From the NCBI GenBank assembly GCA_021234155.1, contig JAJEKV010000206.1, forward strand, positions 1,488,001 to 1,552,000: 64,000 bases of DNA, in the 5' to 3' direction. The translations under genes and the position numbers were made by a program. This document shows positions 32,503 to 44,660 of this stretch, piece by piece; the first letter of the stretch is position 1, and each line of letters begins with the position of its first letter. The notes below the pieces were generated by a model. That model worked only from the letters and a program-made list of their open reading frames with translations, did not search any database and was not told where the DNA came from. This DNA is from Isoetes taiwanensis. Lineage: Eukaryota; Streptophyta; Lycopodiopsida; Isoetales; Isoetaceae.

Positions 32503-33177
32503 ATGGCCAGCCTTCTAGCCTTCTGTTCGAGGACATTTTTACAATCACGGCCATCAATCCTGATGGCATGAAATTCGACAAGGGTGTGCCACTTTAGCGT
32601 TTTGTTTTGATTGTAGTTTATTAACAATGTCATCTTTTGCCCTTGTGTATTGTCTATGTTGGGATCCCAACATTCAATTTTTCAGTGTCCAGAATAGAAG
32701 CACACAGTGAGCGGTTTGATATGCACCTGCTGTTAGATGTGAACACAGAAATTCCTTATTAGAAGATGCCAAGTTCAAGTTAGTACTTGCATCAACATTA
32801 TCTTCAGATGGCATCATTGATGATGGTACTTTTGATCAGGTAACCCGGGCTTTATCTTTTATGAATGTATCCTTTTGATTCAGGTGGGGACGAAGTCCCT
32901 TGCGCACAACCATGAATATGTTATGTATGGGAAGCTTTACAAGTATTACGATAATGACAATGCAAGTAAAGATGTATCCCGCAAATATGCTTGAGTTTTT
33001 TTTTGTTGTTTACAGTAGAAGTTAAAGTTCTATGATTCCATAGTCCTTCACTAGGCTTTTAGAGAAGTTTATGACTCATTTTGAGGTCTGATAATGAAGC
33101 TGAAAGGAGACCCAAATAATCTAAACAACTTCCAAATGGATCAACGGATGTATTTGCTAATGAGGCACGTAAAGTAG
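32503..33177 (+). pseudogene. RPB8-like gene, copy 2, with introns, disabled
   Basis: Four exons are readable: about 32523-32583 (FEDIFTITAINPDGMKFDK), 32685-32839 (VSRIEAHSERFDMHLLLDVN, then ASTLSSDGIIDDGTFDQ), 32884-32990 (VGTKSLAHNHEYVMYGKLYK) and about 33064-33177 (LIMKLKGDPNN, DQRMYLLMRHVK, stop). They match plant RPB8 along its whole ~145-aa length, with GT-AG introns. Lesions: the MAS-like start at 32503 is one base out of frame with FEDIF; exon 2 has lost bases after VNTEI (frameshift to TAG); exon 4 has TGA in place of a Gly codon (SF-stop-GLIM). The introns show that the copy arose from DNA, not from mRNA. A functional RPB8 must exist elsewhere. Confidence 0.8.
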
Positions 33178-33637
33178 CGTTTAGGATATATCTCGGTCGA
33201 AGCTAAGTACATTTCAAGCTAAGTACATTTCAGTACTTGCAATATTGTATATTTCAGTCAGGATTGTTAGAGAATACAAAGTTATTGTGTCCTTTGTTCA
33301 GCTTATAAATGATAAGACAATGAACATGGGACATTTTGTTTTTTCTACCCCTGCTCGACAAACACAATACAAAATGTTAAATGCATCTAAATTGTCTACC
33401 ATAACGCTTTAGCCCCCACCATAACGCTTTAGACCCCAACAATCTGGGTCCTTCACACCCACCTCACAAACAAATCTTTGGCCCTATTGGAGACCTTGGT
33501 TATTCGTCCCCCTCATTGAAAACAAGTGGAAAATAGAAAATGGAAAGAAAAAAGCAAAAAATTGTCAAAAACATTGTCGGGAATCGTTTCTACCATTGAA
33601 AAACACCACAATAACCGGCAAAAAGACAATCGTGGAA
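33178..33637. other. RPB8 3' flank and intergenic sequence
   Basis: 33178-33290 matches 31930-32030 downstream of copy 1, with CTAAGTACATTTCAAG locally duplicated. The rest has no gene. Confidence 0.6.
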
Positions 33638-33796
33638 TTTTTGGGTTCCCCTAGGGGGCAAATCCTTGCTTATGTGGGTTTCTGGCATGTCCTAGGTATA
33701 TGCTGGAATATACCTAGGATGTGCTGGTAACTGCTCCAAACCTATTATTCCCTGTAAATTGGTGGTCACCTGCGTTCTCGATCGGATGTTTCAACT
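33638..33796 (+). repeat. Dispersed repeat C, copy 2
   Basis: It aligns with the reverse complement of 53017-53180 over about 160 bp (shared TATATGCT, AATATACCTA, CTGCTCCAAACCTA-like) and with 24377-24473 over the first ~95 bp. It ends almost at the MAPEG-like ATG. Confidence 0.8.
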
Positions 33797-33799
33797 GGA

Positions 33800-34159
33800 A
33801 TGGCTACTTCTCTGCTCCCAGCGCGGGTGCTCCATATTGCTCGCCCAAAGACTTCGTCTTTATGCCTTCGTCGAAGCTGTACAAATGCAGCAGCGTCCCT
33901 CTCTGTGCCTCCAGAATATGGACATGTGGCTTTAACTGATGCTTCTAGTGTTACTCTCACTCAATGGCAAGCCTTTCAGGTTGATACCTTTCAATAGCTC
34001 CATTCCCAGATTTGCAGACCAGAAATGTGTGTTTCGCATTTCAATTTTAATGGCATGCAAGTTTTAACTTGCCTCCAATTTAGTTCTCACCAATATCTAT
34101 CGTTATTTCCTCATCAGGTTGGGCTCCAGAGGCGAAATAGTGGTCCTAAATATCCAAAG
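33800..34159 (+). pseudogene. MAPEG (microsomal glutathione S-transferase-like) gene fragment, exons 1-2
   Basis: Exon 1 (33800-33979) encodes 60 aa: a Ser/Arg/Leu-rich N-terminus (MATSLLPARVLHIARPKTSS) like an organelle transit peptide, then VPPEYGHVALTD and TLTQWQAFQ. This matches the first helix of plant MGST3-type proteins (LPKEYGYVVL...). Exon 2 (34118-34159) encodes VGLQRRNSGPKYPK, matching the VGRARKRYNVPYPT loop. Both exons are phase 0 with AG acceptor and GT donors, though the first donor (GTTGAT) is weak. MAPEG proteins are four-helix membrane enzymes of eicosanoid and glutathione metabolism. I cannot find exons 3 onward (no QRGHQN motif) in the next 3 kb, so it is called a fragment. 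Confidence 0.6.
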
Positions 34160-37148
34160 GTAGTTTTCTTTGTAAAGCTAATGTGTCGTTGTGTCATATG
34201 GTTGGCATTTAAGACTAACTCTAGAAGAAATTAGGCTATCTGTTGAGCTTCAATATTGATAAGTAAATACTTTTAGAAATTTGAAACACATGCCGAGCAC
34301 CAAAGATTTTTTCAGGCCAATTCCCATAGAGTCATGGTATCAAGTATTCTATTGTTTTGAAGTAGCAATTTTGATTGATTGTGAAAACATGACTTTGAAG
34401 TATGATTTAAACCACTTCACCCTCCGGCTATGGACGGCTGAAGTTGATAAACTATGTGAGTACCAATGTGATTTGAGCAATGTGATATGTTCAAATATGT
34501 ATTTGTGTGAGCCACCCATCTTGGCTATAAAATTCCAATAATTCTAATTTCCTACTGCCCAATACTTTGTACAGCATAGCAGGCTTTCCAAGAACTTAAA
34601 CTGCAGGAAGGTGCTTCTTTATATCCTTCTGTTCACACACAAGCCTGTTTTTGGTTTTTAACACAGACAATTCTAAACTGCATGACTATATTTTATGACG
34701 AATATAGATGTTATGATCCAGGTACGAATTATCAAGGCAGGGTAGGCTGGGCCAAAGATTTGAACTACGATGAGGTGAATCTAACTATATCCCTTTAGCT
34801 GGGCTATTCAATACAGTTGACAGCACTAATTTAATGCAGCACTAATTTAATGCAGACACAAAGGTCTCAAACTTATTGAATTGGATTGTTGTTGACAAAG
34901 CTCTACATTGTTCGAGCTTGGAAAGAAGAACCCATTATAGAAAATTTGTCTGATGTGCTTTTTGTAGAAAATTTGTTCTTGGAGCGTGCAGCATAGAGCA
35001 TTCTACAGATGTTTGCTATTGGCATAATGTTTACTAGGATGCAATTGCATGGAATATAACTTTTTCTAGATTGTGCAGCTATGGCAATCCAAAAGGTGCC
35101 TAGAACAGTGTTGCTCACTGAGATCATTTTATTGCCAAATAAGCAAATTTTTTGTGTACCAATAACATCTTCTATTATTTTGTTTAAAGTTACTGCATGT
35201 TATGCAAATTATATATGAATGCTAAGCCTATATCAGTTATGGAACAATCTTAGTCCAACGCGAGCATTAACAAATCCAAAATGCAAATGAAGCATTGCTA
35301 CCATATCATATCATTTCGGTCATTCTGTTTCAGATTTTCCTTTTCCAAATAGATGGCAAGGAATATAACCTGTAAGAGTATCTCAGAATGTGAGACATTG
35401 TGATTTACAAAATGTTTGTGCATATTATTGTGATTTGCAGACATGTTTATGCTTCGCATATATGTACGTACTCCAAAAGGTCTAATTCTAATTGTTGCTA
35501 CAGTGGCATAAGGATGTTAAAACCATTTGTGTGCTACAAAACACTGTATATGGTGCATGTTTACTGGACACTTCTCATCATATGATATACTGGTCTTTGA
35601 ACCAATTCATTGAAAAATTCAAATTTGAAAACATAAGATAGCATGTTGGCAACGTTGATATGTTGGAGCAGTATATGTATGTAAAATTATGTTGTTTCAT
35701 TGTATGTCGAAGTTCCCTTTCACGTTTTATGCATTAAAATTTTCACGCATTCGACACCACCTTGGCAATAGTTTAAAATGAACAACAAGTTTGACGAATG
35801 GACACAAGTTGGACGTTCATATCATTTTCAACTAGCACAAATTCGGTAGAGAGAAATGTTTGCGGCGGCTGTGGCCGGCGCGATAAAGTGCACCCACTTC
35901 GGAAACCGGCTAACCGGTTGTCACATCCATTCTATTGTACAATTCTATTGTACGCTTTTGCTTCAATTCTTTCGAAAATAATGGAGTAGGGAAGGAATAA
36001 ACCAAAGGATTGGGCAGCGGATTTGGTCTAGAATACGGGGCCTTTGCTGGAGCATCGACCAACAGAGAATGTGGAAGTTTGACAACCAGATAAAGAAAGC
36101 GCCCAACTGCTGAAGCTGTTGGCATAGCTTTCGACCAACCCAGCCAAAACATTACTTTGAACTATGATTTAAGCCACTCCACCCTTCGGCCATGGAGGGC
36201 AACCCTCCGTGAGCAGCACCTTGTTATTTTTTATAGCTTTTGACGTGCTTTTTATGCTAGTTTTTTTTGGTAGTTTTTTTGTTTTCAAGAAATGAGAAAG
36301 GCTAGGGAAAAAGTATGTTTTCAAGAAATGAGAAAGGCTAGGGAAATGAGAAAGGCATGGAAACAGGGCGACGCGCGGAGCGATGTTGACATGCCAAGAA
36401 AGGCATGTAGATTGCCTTTCTTGTAATGTGGAAGACATTAAAGAAGCATTCTGCGGCAAGTGAAAACTCTGGAATGCTTGGTAGATCCTTGGAATGCATG
36501 GTAAAAGCTTCGGAATGATGGGTAAATCATGAGGATGCTGGTAGAAATGCCGGAACAGCCGTTCTTGCAGTTCGTCACAGAACAAAAAAATTTCAGTAAC
36601 ATTCTTGGATTTGAAACATGGCACGTGGCGCGGCACTATTAGAGGATAAAGCAGAATGCTTCTTAACTGAAAAATTACAATTTGAAAGAACCGAATGCAC
36701 TATTGGAAAACAGATGGTCGAACTCCTCCGAGGGATCTTCCAGCAAGACTTACGCATTCAATATGTTACATGAATTAATACGCCAGACTTGATCTGAGAA
36801 GAATCCTAGCCTTTCCGGGAAGAAATTCCTTCTGACTAGTGAATGCAACGATATTCTTAATTGAAAACAGATTTATACAGGTTAATTTGACTCAAAATCC
36901 GATAGTTGAAACCTATTTTACACATCTCATAAGAAATTACGATTGGGTGGCCAGTGGAATGTCATCGAATATTAGTCATTTAGTGTATTTTACTCCGTGC
37001 AAAAATATTGAGAAGAGAGCACCTGAAACAAAACAAATTCTCCTAAACAGAAACATGGAATGTACATTATTTTTTCTGTAAAAAAAAGAAAGTCCCACAT
37101 GCTGCAAACCTCGTATACTTCTTGTATTTGGTGATGAGGTCCATCTTT
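34160..37148. other. 3-kb region with no recognised gene
   Basis: Mostly AT-rich. It contains a diverged ~57-bp direct repeat at 34384-34440 and 36146-36202 (AAAACAT, TATGATTTAA, CCACTTCACCCTCCGGC-like) and a tandem GTTTTCAAGAAATGAGAAAG duplication at 36281-36345. The minus-strand frame at 36169-36636 is low-complexity Ser/Phe/Pro and partly made of that duplication. Confidence 0.5.
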
Positions 37149-39096
37149 TCAAACTGCCAGGCTTGAGAGTCTAAACAAATGGACTTTCAAAGTTTTGGGA
37201 TCTAAGAGTTCAAACAGCAAGATATCTCCAAGTTTAAGACAGTGCTCAATTCTAAATTCATTCCATCCTTTGGAAAATCCTAGGGATGAGGTCCAGCGCA
37301 ATGCATGGGTGCAGGTATCAGAGCAATAGAAGGTTACCTTGCCATCTTTTTTCAGACCTGACATGTGTTGGCAGATAAATCCACCATCAAATCTCTGTCA
37401 TAAGACACCAAAACTTAATCACATACACTTAACCACGTGTGTGGCATAAAAAATGTAGAAGACAAGTACTTACAAGTGTTCTTTTCAGTCTGGATTCCGT
37501 CAACTTGACAGAGAAATATGGATTGCTAAGCTTTTGAGCATATTGTTCTGCTTGCTCCTTCAAAGCCAAAAACTTATAACCTGTGAATCTTTTGGATGTT
37601 TTTGAAGACTTTCGATAAACACCTCCACTGTCACTACTTTGGCTAGAACAACCATCTGCTGAGGTGATGCTTTGGTTTGGAGCCTTGTTGCTGCATCTCT
37701 GGCTTTCACTACTAAAGCTTATTTCTGCTTCTAGATCCTCACATAAATCCGCTCTTTCTTTTTCAGCAGAAAAGTTGTTGCAGTGATAGATATGGAATGT
37801 AATGCAGCATGGAGAAGTTAGTTCTAATAGTGCCATATCATTCTCTTCGATACAATGGCAGAGATTGAATTCCCTCCAGCCTGAACCGAGATGTCCGGGG
37901 CCTTTACATAACCATTTTATGTCTGTGCTCTTAGAGCCAGGAATTTTAGCGCTTATACATTGCCCATGTTTGACATCAATCAGTTCTGCAAAGCTGCGTG
38001 GAATGTCCTGCAACAAATGAAGAAAGAACCAACATTTTAAGCCTAGAAACCAGATAACGCATTAGATCAACAGATGAAGAAAGAATCAATATGAGTAAGC
38101 TTATTAGCAGATAAACAGATAAACGTTGCATCACCATATATAAAAATCAATTAACATGTTTAAACTTAAAATATTAGAGTACCATATGAAAAAACTAGAG
38201 GCAAGTAAAGCACTAGAGAAGAAAAATAACTTAAAAGACGACCATAATAGTTGCTTCACCATAAAAAAAAAAAAAAATCAATTAACATGTTTAAACTTAA
38301 AACACGAAAGTACCATATAAAAAAAACTAGAGGCAAGTAGTAGTAGTAAAGCATTAAAAAACAGAAAATAAAGCATTGGAAAAAAAAATAACTTACAAGA
38401 CGGCCATAATACAGTCTTGCTGGTGTAAACTTGACAATGATACTTGGATTTTCCAGTCTTTTTTGATGGGCTGCCACTTCAGCCCTGATTTTTTTTTCAG
38501 ACCTGATTTGTTTCTTTCGTTTTGGAGCTTCAACATCCAGATCAACAAGATCATCCCTAATTTTGTGTCTCTTAGCATCAGCATTATCTTTGCCAGTGAA
38601 AGTTCTTTTTTTCCCCTGTTGGGAAGAAAGAACATCGTCAAGCTCCAAATTTCCAGTGGAGTATGGATTGGCATTGCCCTTTTCATCCTTCTCAGGATCT
38701 GCAATCTTTCTAGCACAGGAAAAAATATTATGCATTATTTGATCGTTTATCACTCCCATCCTCATCTCAGACTGTTCAAATAACTGGCAAAAAAGAATAT
38801 CGCCCTCTTTCATTCCATTCTCTTTTTCAATCTCTCTCCAACCTTCTGCAATGTAAATAGTCTGTTTTCTTTTGTCAAGCTGAACATGATATGGCCCTTT
38901 GGGGGTTTGGATAACCAGAGGTCCGCTGCATAAGTGAGTGCTCACTAAACTGAATGGAAGTTCCTGTTCATTTTACTAAGATTAAAAGCAGAAGATGCAT
39001 AGAAAACTAAAAGGAAATGAAAGAAAACAAGTATACCAGCAAAGGCTTGTCTTCAACGGTCGCTGTAAAATGAACAAGCATTTTGCTCGCCACCAT
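37149..39096 (-). CDS. REM-type transcription factor with three B3 domains
   Basis: Four exons in phase 0 with consensus splice sites: 39037-39096, 38397-38963, 37474-38007 and 37149-37394. They encode 468 aa. B3 domain 1 spans residues about 5-92 (ELPFSLVSTHL, YHVQLDKRKQTIYIAEGW, GDILFCQLFE). A Lys/Arg-rich linker with nuclear-signal-like KRKKQIRSEKK follows. Domain 2 covers about 192-288 (NPSIIVKFTPARLYYGRL, DIPRSFAELI, GSGWREFNLCHCIEENDMAL). A Ser-rich linker leads to domain 3 at about 371-465 (NPYFSVKLTESRLK, GFSKGWNEFRIEH, LKLGDILLFELL). B3 domains bind DNA; in Arabidopsis this REM subfamily acts mainly in reproductive and meristem development. No stop, frameshift or bad splice site is seen, making this the best functional gene here. 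The ATG is chosen because it starts the first B3 strand (KMLVHFTATV). Confidence 0.85.
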
Positions 39097-40878
39097 GCTT
39101 CCTTCCTCCTCGCCTCTTATTTGCGAGCGCCTTATTAGTGGATCCGTTGATTTCTAGAGCTTGGATGGGCCATTGTCTTGTCAAACTTTAATAAGCAGCA
39201 TTGCGTTACGGTTTTGTGACAGGAAACTTAAGAATGCTGAAACATAGGACTGCACTGCAGCATACACATAGGACTGCAGCATACGACAATCCTCAGGCTT
39301 TTTAGGCATGAAAATAAGGGGCTACTATTCAACCTATGATATGACAGACCATTTGAATGTGACCATTACTTTTGATTATCCATACCCGCTTTAACTCAAC
39401 ATACCATATCCTATCTATTTACATCTGTTACACCTATGCACCACTTCTATCGGATGTCTTGTCTAATTGACCATATATGTCACTAATTCATGCCAACCTT
39501 TCTTGCTTCTCTTCTGTAGAAATTTCTTCCATTGCAGATTCTTCATGCAACCATATTAGCATCAGCAAGGAATATGATTGTAAGGAATATGATTGTAATG
39601 TATCTGTACCTAAATTTTAAAGTTCATGTTGAATGTGTGCATATAAACTTGTAGAACCTCTTAAATATTAGAGATTGCATAACGTTATTATAATATGGGC
39701 AGTGCTAGTGATACTATTGGATTGTCCAGCTATCATTGAGATAGGTACCTTGTAAGAGGAAATGATAGTTTACATGACGTTTTAATATGCTTGATTGCAA
39801 ACTTCTGACAATACTACATTGTTTGAATATTAGGATCTCGTCTTTCTCACCGAGGGGTTATTGCCCTGCTAAACTAGGTACAAACGTATGCTTTACTAGA
39901 AGCTTGACCCCGACGATGCCCAGCATTTGTCGTGGACACGTAAGGTTTAGGGTTAGATACTGCATGCAGGTGCTCGACACGATTGTTCAGGGCATATGGC
40001 ATGGGTAGATTTATGGAGTATGTAGTTAGAACATAGTGCATAATGTGCACTGATGGCAGAACCACAAACCAAAGTTAAGTATGCCACGTAGTCCTCAACA
40101 TGTGATTTTTGCCAAATTAATTTGATGATGTTGTTCCAAATGCTAAGGTTTTGCTTATTGTTGTTGCAAAATTATTAGTCAACATGTTCCCTTGTTCACA
40201 ATGAAAGGGCAAACCGTGAAATTGGTGGGTTGATTGAATATTATTGAGATATACTAATTCGACAGATAATATTAGGAATTTCTGTACATCCAACGACGAA
40301 GTTAAAATTCTCTTTGCGTTACGTGAGTTAATAGGTACATTACATAGTTCATAGGTGACTTGGTTGCCATTGGATGTCGTGATCGATGTCATAGTGCCAT
40401 ATGACCGTCCACTGCAAATAAGAGGATGGAGCGTTTGCTATGCCTGAATCTACCCAAGGTCTATGAGGTATTTGCATTGCATGGTGCCTTCCCAACACCA
40501 TCACCATCACCACAATGGGCAGGTGTCTGTTCCTTTTTCTTTTTTTCAAGACATGGAATATGTGAAGGGGAGGCCACAACTTCTGCCATGGAGAGCTGTC
40601 TCTTGGGTGCATGCTTTTCTTTGCATTTTTTCCTATGTTTCTGCTATGAAGACAAATAGAGAGTCATCAAAACTGGGTATGGAGGAAATGATTTGATGTA
40701 GAACGACAATTGGGCCTTCTGTTTGGCATTTTACGAGTTCAACAACAATCTTGAAAACTTCTACTTGTCTGTTGTTATTGGTTGCGGTAAACGTAAGCAT
40801 CGGTGTTCCTGTCTGGGTTGCTTAGCAGAATTTTGCTGCAAGGCTCTCTTGATTGGCAAACTAAATTCAAAGTTTATG
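39097..40878. other. Upstream region of the B3 gene, no other gene seen
   Basis: A short duplication GCAAGGAATATGATTGTA occurs near 39565-39598. A CACCATCACC microsatellite lies at about 40496-40512. No supported frame. Confidence 0.6.
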
Positions 40879-41140
40879 CTTTTGAACTTGGGGACAGAAA
40901 ATGGAGGTTTGATTTGGGAATCTTCAACCAATGTATCTTCTAGAGAGTTGAACTAGTCTAGCAACTAGATAATGTATAACAACGAGAGTCAAGTGATATG
41001 TCAATGCTTTGATTTTCCTTCTGATGTTATGCTCCCATGGTAGAGCCTTGCAAGTCCCTCGATGCTGATGAACAGAAAAAACTCTTTAACTAGAGAAGAA
41101 GCGATCCATGGTGCATCTATTGAACATAACAGGTTGGTTT
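40879..41140 (+). repeat. Dispersed repeat A, copy 2
   Basis: The partner of 691-953, same orientation. Beyond CAGGTTGGTTT the two loci diverge completely: here unique sequence, there the (AG)n tract. Confidence 0.9.
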
Positions 41141-41842
41141 CGTATCTCAACATAACAGGCAAAGTGCAACCTTATTTTGTTTAACCTTCCAGTTCTAATC
41201 TTTGCAAGCAAGTTTAAAACCCACTAATCTTGAAACAGTTCTTCATCCTGCAAACTAGAAATGTTATCGTAGTTCCCTAGCCCTGTTACCCCATATGATC
41301 TCCAACTTATAAGGTTAGGACAGATGGAAACCTTGCTCTTCACACACTAAACATGAAGATCATGATGTGGAACACGTTTAAAATGTTTCATGATCCATGC
41401 CAACTTCTCTTAATATGTGGTCAATTTGGAATCTGTCATTTAATGGACAATGTGAATGTTTGTTGGAATATTGGACCAATAATCTCCTTAAGGCCATAAC
41501 TTGGTATTTGAGTCCACTAGTATATAAAGAGAAGAAAAAAAACAAGAAACAGACAACAAGGGAAGAGGAAAACTTGAATAAAATCAAATGAAGAATTCCA
41601 TCAAGTCGTTTAAACAATCAAATAGGATTTTCTCGTTCTTAGACCGATCTTCATGATCGTTGGAAGCCCTTTTTTCGATTGAGGGAGGGGAAAAATGAAA
41701 GTAATTTTGATTTCTTTCATTTATTGTAATCAATCATAACAACTATTAAATATCACATTGTTCAATCAACTTATTGAAAATTAAAATATTTTGGTTCTAC
41801 TACCTATATAAAAAAGAAACTAAAAGAAAAACAAGAGAGAAG
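41141..41842. other. Spacer between repeats A and B, no gene seen
   Basis: About 700 bp of unique AT-rich sequence, with no counterpart at the Harbinger locus. Confidence 0.5.
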
Positions 41843-41914
41843 AGAATAGAATAGAATAGAATAGAATAGAATAGAATAGAATAGAATAGAATAGAATAGA
41901 ATAGAATAGAATAG
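41843..41914. repeat. (GAATA)n microsatellite
   Basis: About 14 units of the same pentamer that tails LINE copies at 16541 and 26066. Here it precedes GAGAGAG and repeat B with no LINE body attached on the left. Confidence 0.9.
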
Positions 41915-41922
41915 AGAGAGAT

Positions 41923-42011
41923 ATTAATTTGAATACTTGTTAATTATGTAATGCCGCAATGCATGTTGCAACTATAGTGGAGGCCAATTTGGGCAATAAT
42001 AGTGCGAACGA
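41923..42011 (+). repeat. Dispersed repeat B, copy 2
   Basis: The partner of 11773-11861, same orientation and same order relative to repeat A. Confidence 0.9.
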
Positions 42012-42149
42012 ATAATTATTTTTCGTCAACCATTGCTCTCGAAGTTAGTTCGGTGCTTGAGGTTTTGTAGCCAACACGTGCTGGAAGCGCCCCGGGCACT
42101 CTGGTGGTGGGCACTAAGAGGTGATGGGGATTGTAAGATTATATGTATG

Positions 42150-42290
42150 TCAGCATTTTTGTTACTGCCATGGTTTTTCCCTCGAAAACCCTTTGGAGCG
42201 AGGGTTTTTAATCCAAATAGTAATATGTCTGTTGCGCTCCTTTATTGGGTCCCTTAGGATGATTGGTCTCTGCACTCAATTCAACTCAAT
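42150..42290 (+). mobile_element. LINE family B 3' end relic
   Basis: CCCTCGAAAACCCTTTGGAGC and TTGGGTCCCTTAGG...ATTGGTCTCTG match, in plus orientation, the family B terminus near 26095-26175 (reverse complement). Only the last ~140 bp survive, followed by a diverged CAACTCAATAATG tail. Confidence 0.6.
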
Positions 42291-44104
42291 AATGTTCTAC
42301 ATACACATGCAACAAAAGTGTGCAAATCTTTTTTCTTCTTTTATAGACAGGGATTTTCATATAATTATAAAGTATAGAAAATACATCATGTAGGAAGGTT
42401 TCAAATCATAACTAGTGAATTGTCAACTGAAATTATATTTAAACTCATCTTGATCGTGGATGCTAAGTGCACTAGCACCTCATTTATCAACAAAAGGGTA
42501 GTGGAAATGATGTGTTAAAGATCAATCTCGATGATGCTAGCGGATATAAACTCATATGAGCTTTGGATCAAACAATTCATAAAGATAGCCTTGAGTCTTT
42601 ATTACACTACAGACTAGAGCATAGTAACTTCAATTTTCTTTTCATCCTTTATTGCCTTCCACATCTCCATGCAAGATAGTCTTGAAGCCTTAGAACGCTA
42701 AAACTAATCCACTTTGCAACTCCGCAAAATATGGCACAAGATCTCTTCAGTACAATCCATTCTTGTTGTCTTCAAAGTAAAATAGTCGCTTATTGTACCT
42801 CTTTGGTACAAACCATTTTTGTTGTGTTAAAAGTAAAATAGTCGGGAAGAATCAATGCATGACCTAAACTGCCACACCCTAATTGCCTTGACAATCCCCT
42901 ATCTTATTCACATTCCTAGCTATTTAAATGCCACAGCATTGAGTCAGAGTTGACAATGACTTACTTTTAACTATCCACATTACTAATCTCTTTTAATGAT
43001 CCAATTAGTATTTGGTTGTCAATCAAGTCCATTTAATCACATGTACAACTATGTCTTTTGCCGTTATTAGAAACTAATCTAAGAACTCTAACTTCAATCA
43101 ATGGAATTTCACAATTTTGCACTATAACAAATCCGAATGGCATAGCATATTCAATCAGGCTTAAGAAGCTCAATCATTGACAATTGTAAGGATCATGTCA
43201 CCTTAATATTAGCCAGGTTTTTTAGATTCATTCTCCTTTGGATTGGCATATGCCCTGGGCTGAAGAACCATATGTATCAGTACAAGTCATGAGAAGGAGC
43301 ATACAACTCAGTCAATAAACAAGATTTTTCCTCATACGTAGCATTAAACACAATAAGTCATACATTTTTGCATGGGTAATAAATGTATTTTATCCTATAA
43401 CCATGCAGAATTGTACTCTTCAAACAAAGAATACACTTCTATAGAAGGAAGATACATAATATCCTTAAAGAGGTAACTTAAACAAAAAAAGAAAACCTTT
43501 AGTGTCTTAAACAAAAGACCTTGAGAGAAGCTATTTGTCACAGAGTCCATTTCGCACAATACTTTCCTCATTTCATGTTCTGAATAAAACATATATATTC
43601 TAAACGAGGTGCACCCTGAACTACCTCAGTCGTCAAATTCGTCGATCCTACAAGGCAGATCGTATGTTGGAGCCTCTGGGCACCTCTCGTTTCGCTTATA
43701 GTCATTTATGATTGGAGGCGCCTATGATTTTGAAATATGAATTACGATTTCGCCTAAGGTTTTGAGGGAATATCGAACATCTATATGGATTTTAGAATAT
43801 GAAATACGGGGATCGAACCTTTACAAAAGTAACTCAATGTCCTAATAAGACTACTTTAACCAATATACCCAGCGGGCTATTGTGATTATTTTTTTATCTT
43901 GAATCTATGTCTTTTTTTATAACAACTTATTCAATTGTTTTAGGGATATCTTTATATCATAAAATTATACCGTATGTCCGTTGTGAATGGTGCCCTAGAT
44001 CGGACGGTTGAGGATTTGATCGACCAACGGTGAAGATGATGCGTGCGTATTTTGAACCAAAGTTTCATCTTGATCGTTGGTTCAATACATTCATTCAATC
44101 CGAC
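42291..44104. other. Intergenic with a local tandem duplication
   Basis: The only structure seen is a diverged ~57-bp tandem duplication at about 42737-42845 (GTACAATCCATTCTTGTTGT and GTACAAACCATTTTTGTTGT, each followed by AAAGTAAAATAGTCG). No gene is supported. Confidence 0.5.
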
Positions 44105-44660
44105 AGTCAAAGGATGAAAGGGAAAATGGGAAAAGGGAAGGGAAAAGAGAAAGGAAAGAAAGGAAAGGAGAGGGGGAAATTGAGAAAAAAAGAAAAGGGA
44201 GAAGGAAAGGGGAAGGGGAAGAGAAAAAATGTGGAAAAAAGGGCACGAGAAAAAGGAAAGGGTAAGGCAAAAGTAAAAGAAACTGAAGAGGAGAAAATGG
44301 AAGGGAAAAAAGTGGAACTGAGATTAGGTCGGGAGAGGAGGAAAAAGGAAGAGAAAAGGCCATTAACAAAAGAGAAAGCAAAAAGGACAGGAGGAAAGAA
44401 AAGCAAACAGGATGGGAGAAAAGGAAAATAAAAAGAATACAGGGCATGTGAAAAGGAAAGCGAAAAAAATGGAAAATAGAAAAGGGAAAAGGAAAAAGCG
44501 ATGAGTAGGTAAATGGAAAAGGAAAATGTGAAAAAAAGGGAAAAGGCAAATGGGAAGCTTGGCCCCTTTGGGAGGGGGAGGGATGTAAAACGGGAAAATA
44601 AAAAAGGGGAGGAAAGGAAGAGCAAAACAGAAAAAGAAAAAAGAGTAAAGGACCTAGGAA
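44105..44660 (+). repeat. ~550-bp polypurine (GA/GGAAA) tract
   Basis: The plus strand is almost exclusively A and G for over 500 bp, built from irregular GGAAAA, GGGAAA and GAGAAA words. The long Lys/Glu/Gly frame it creates is a composition artefact. Mirror-like purine tracts can form triplex or R-loop structures. Confidence 0.85.

Noticed and set aside
36169-36636. 155-aa minus-strand frame
   Set aside because: Low complexity, partly built on a tandem duplication, no recognised motif or splice context.
40426-40696. Short frames with poly-His
   Set aside because: The His run is a CACCATCACC microsatellite; no homology.
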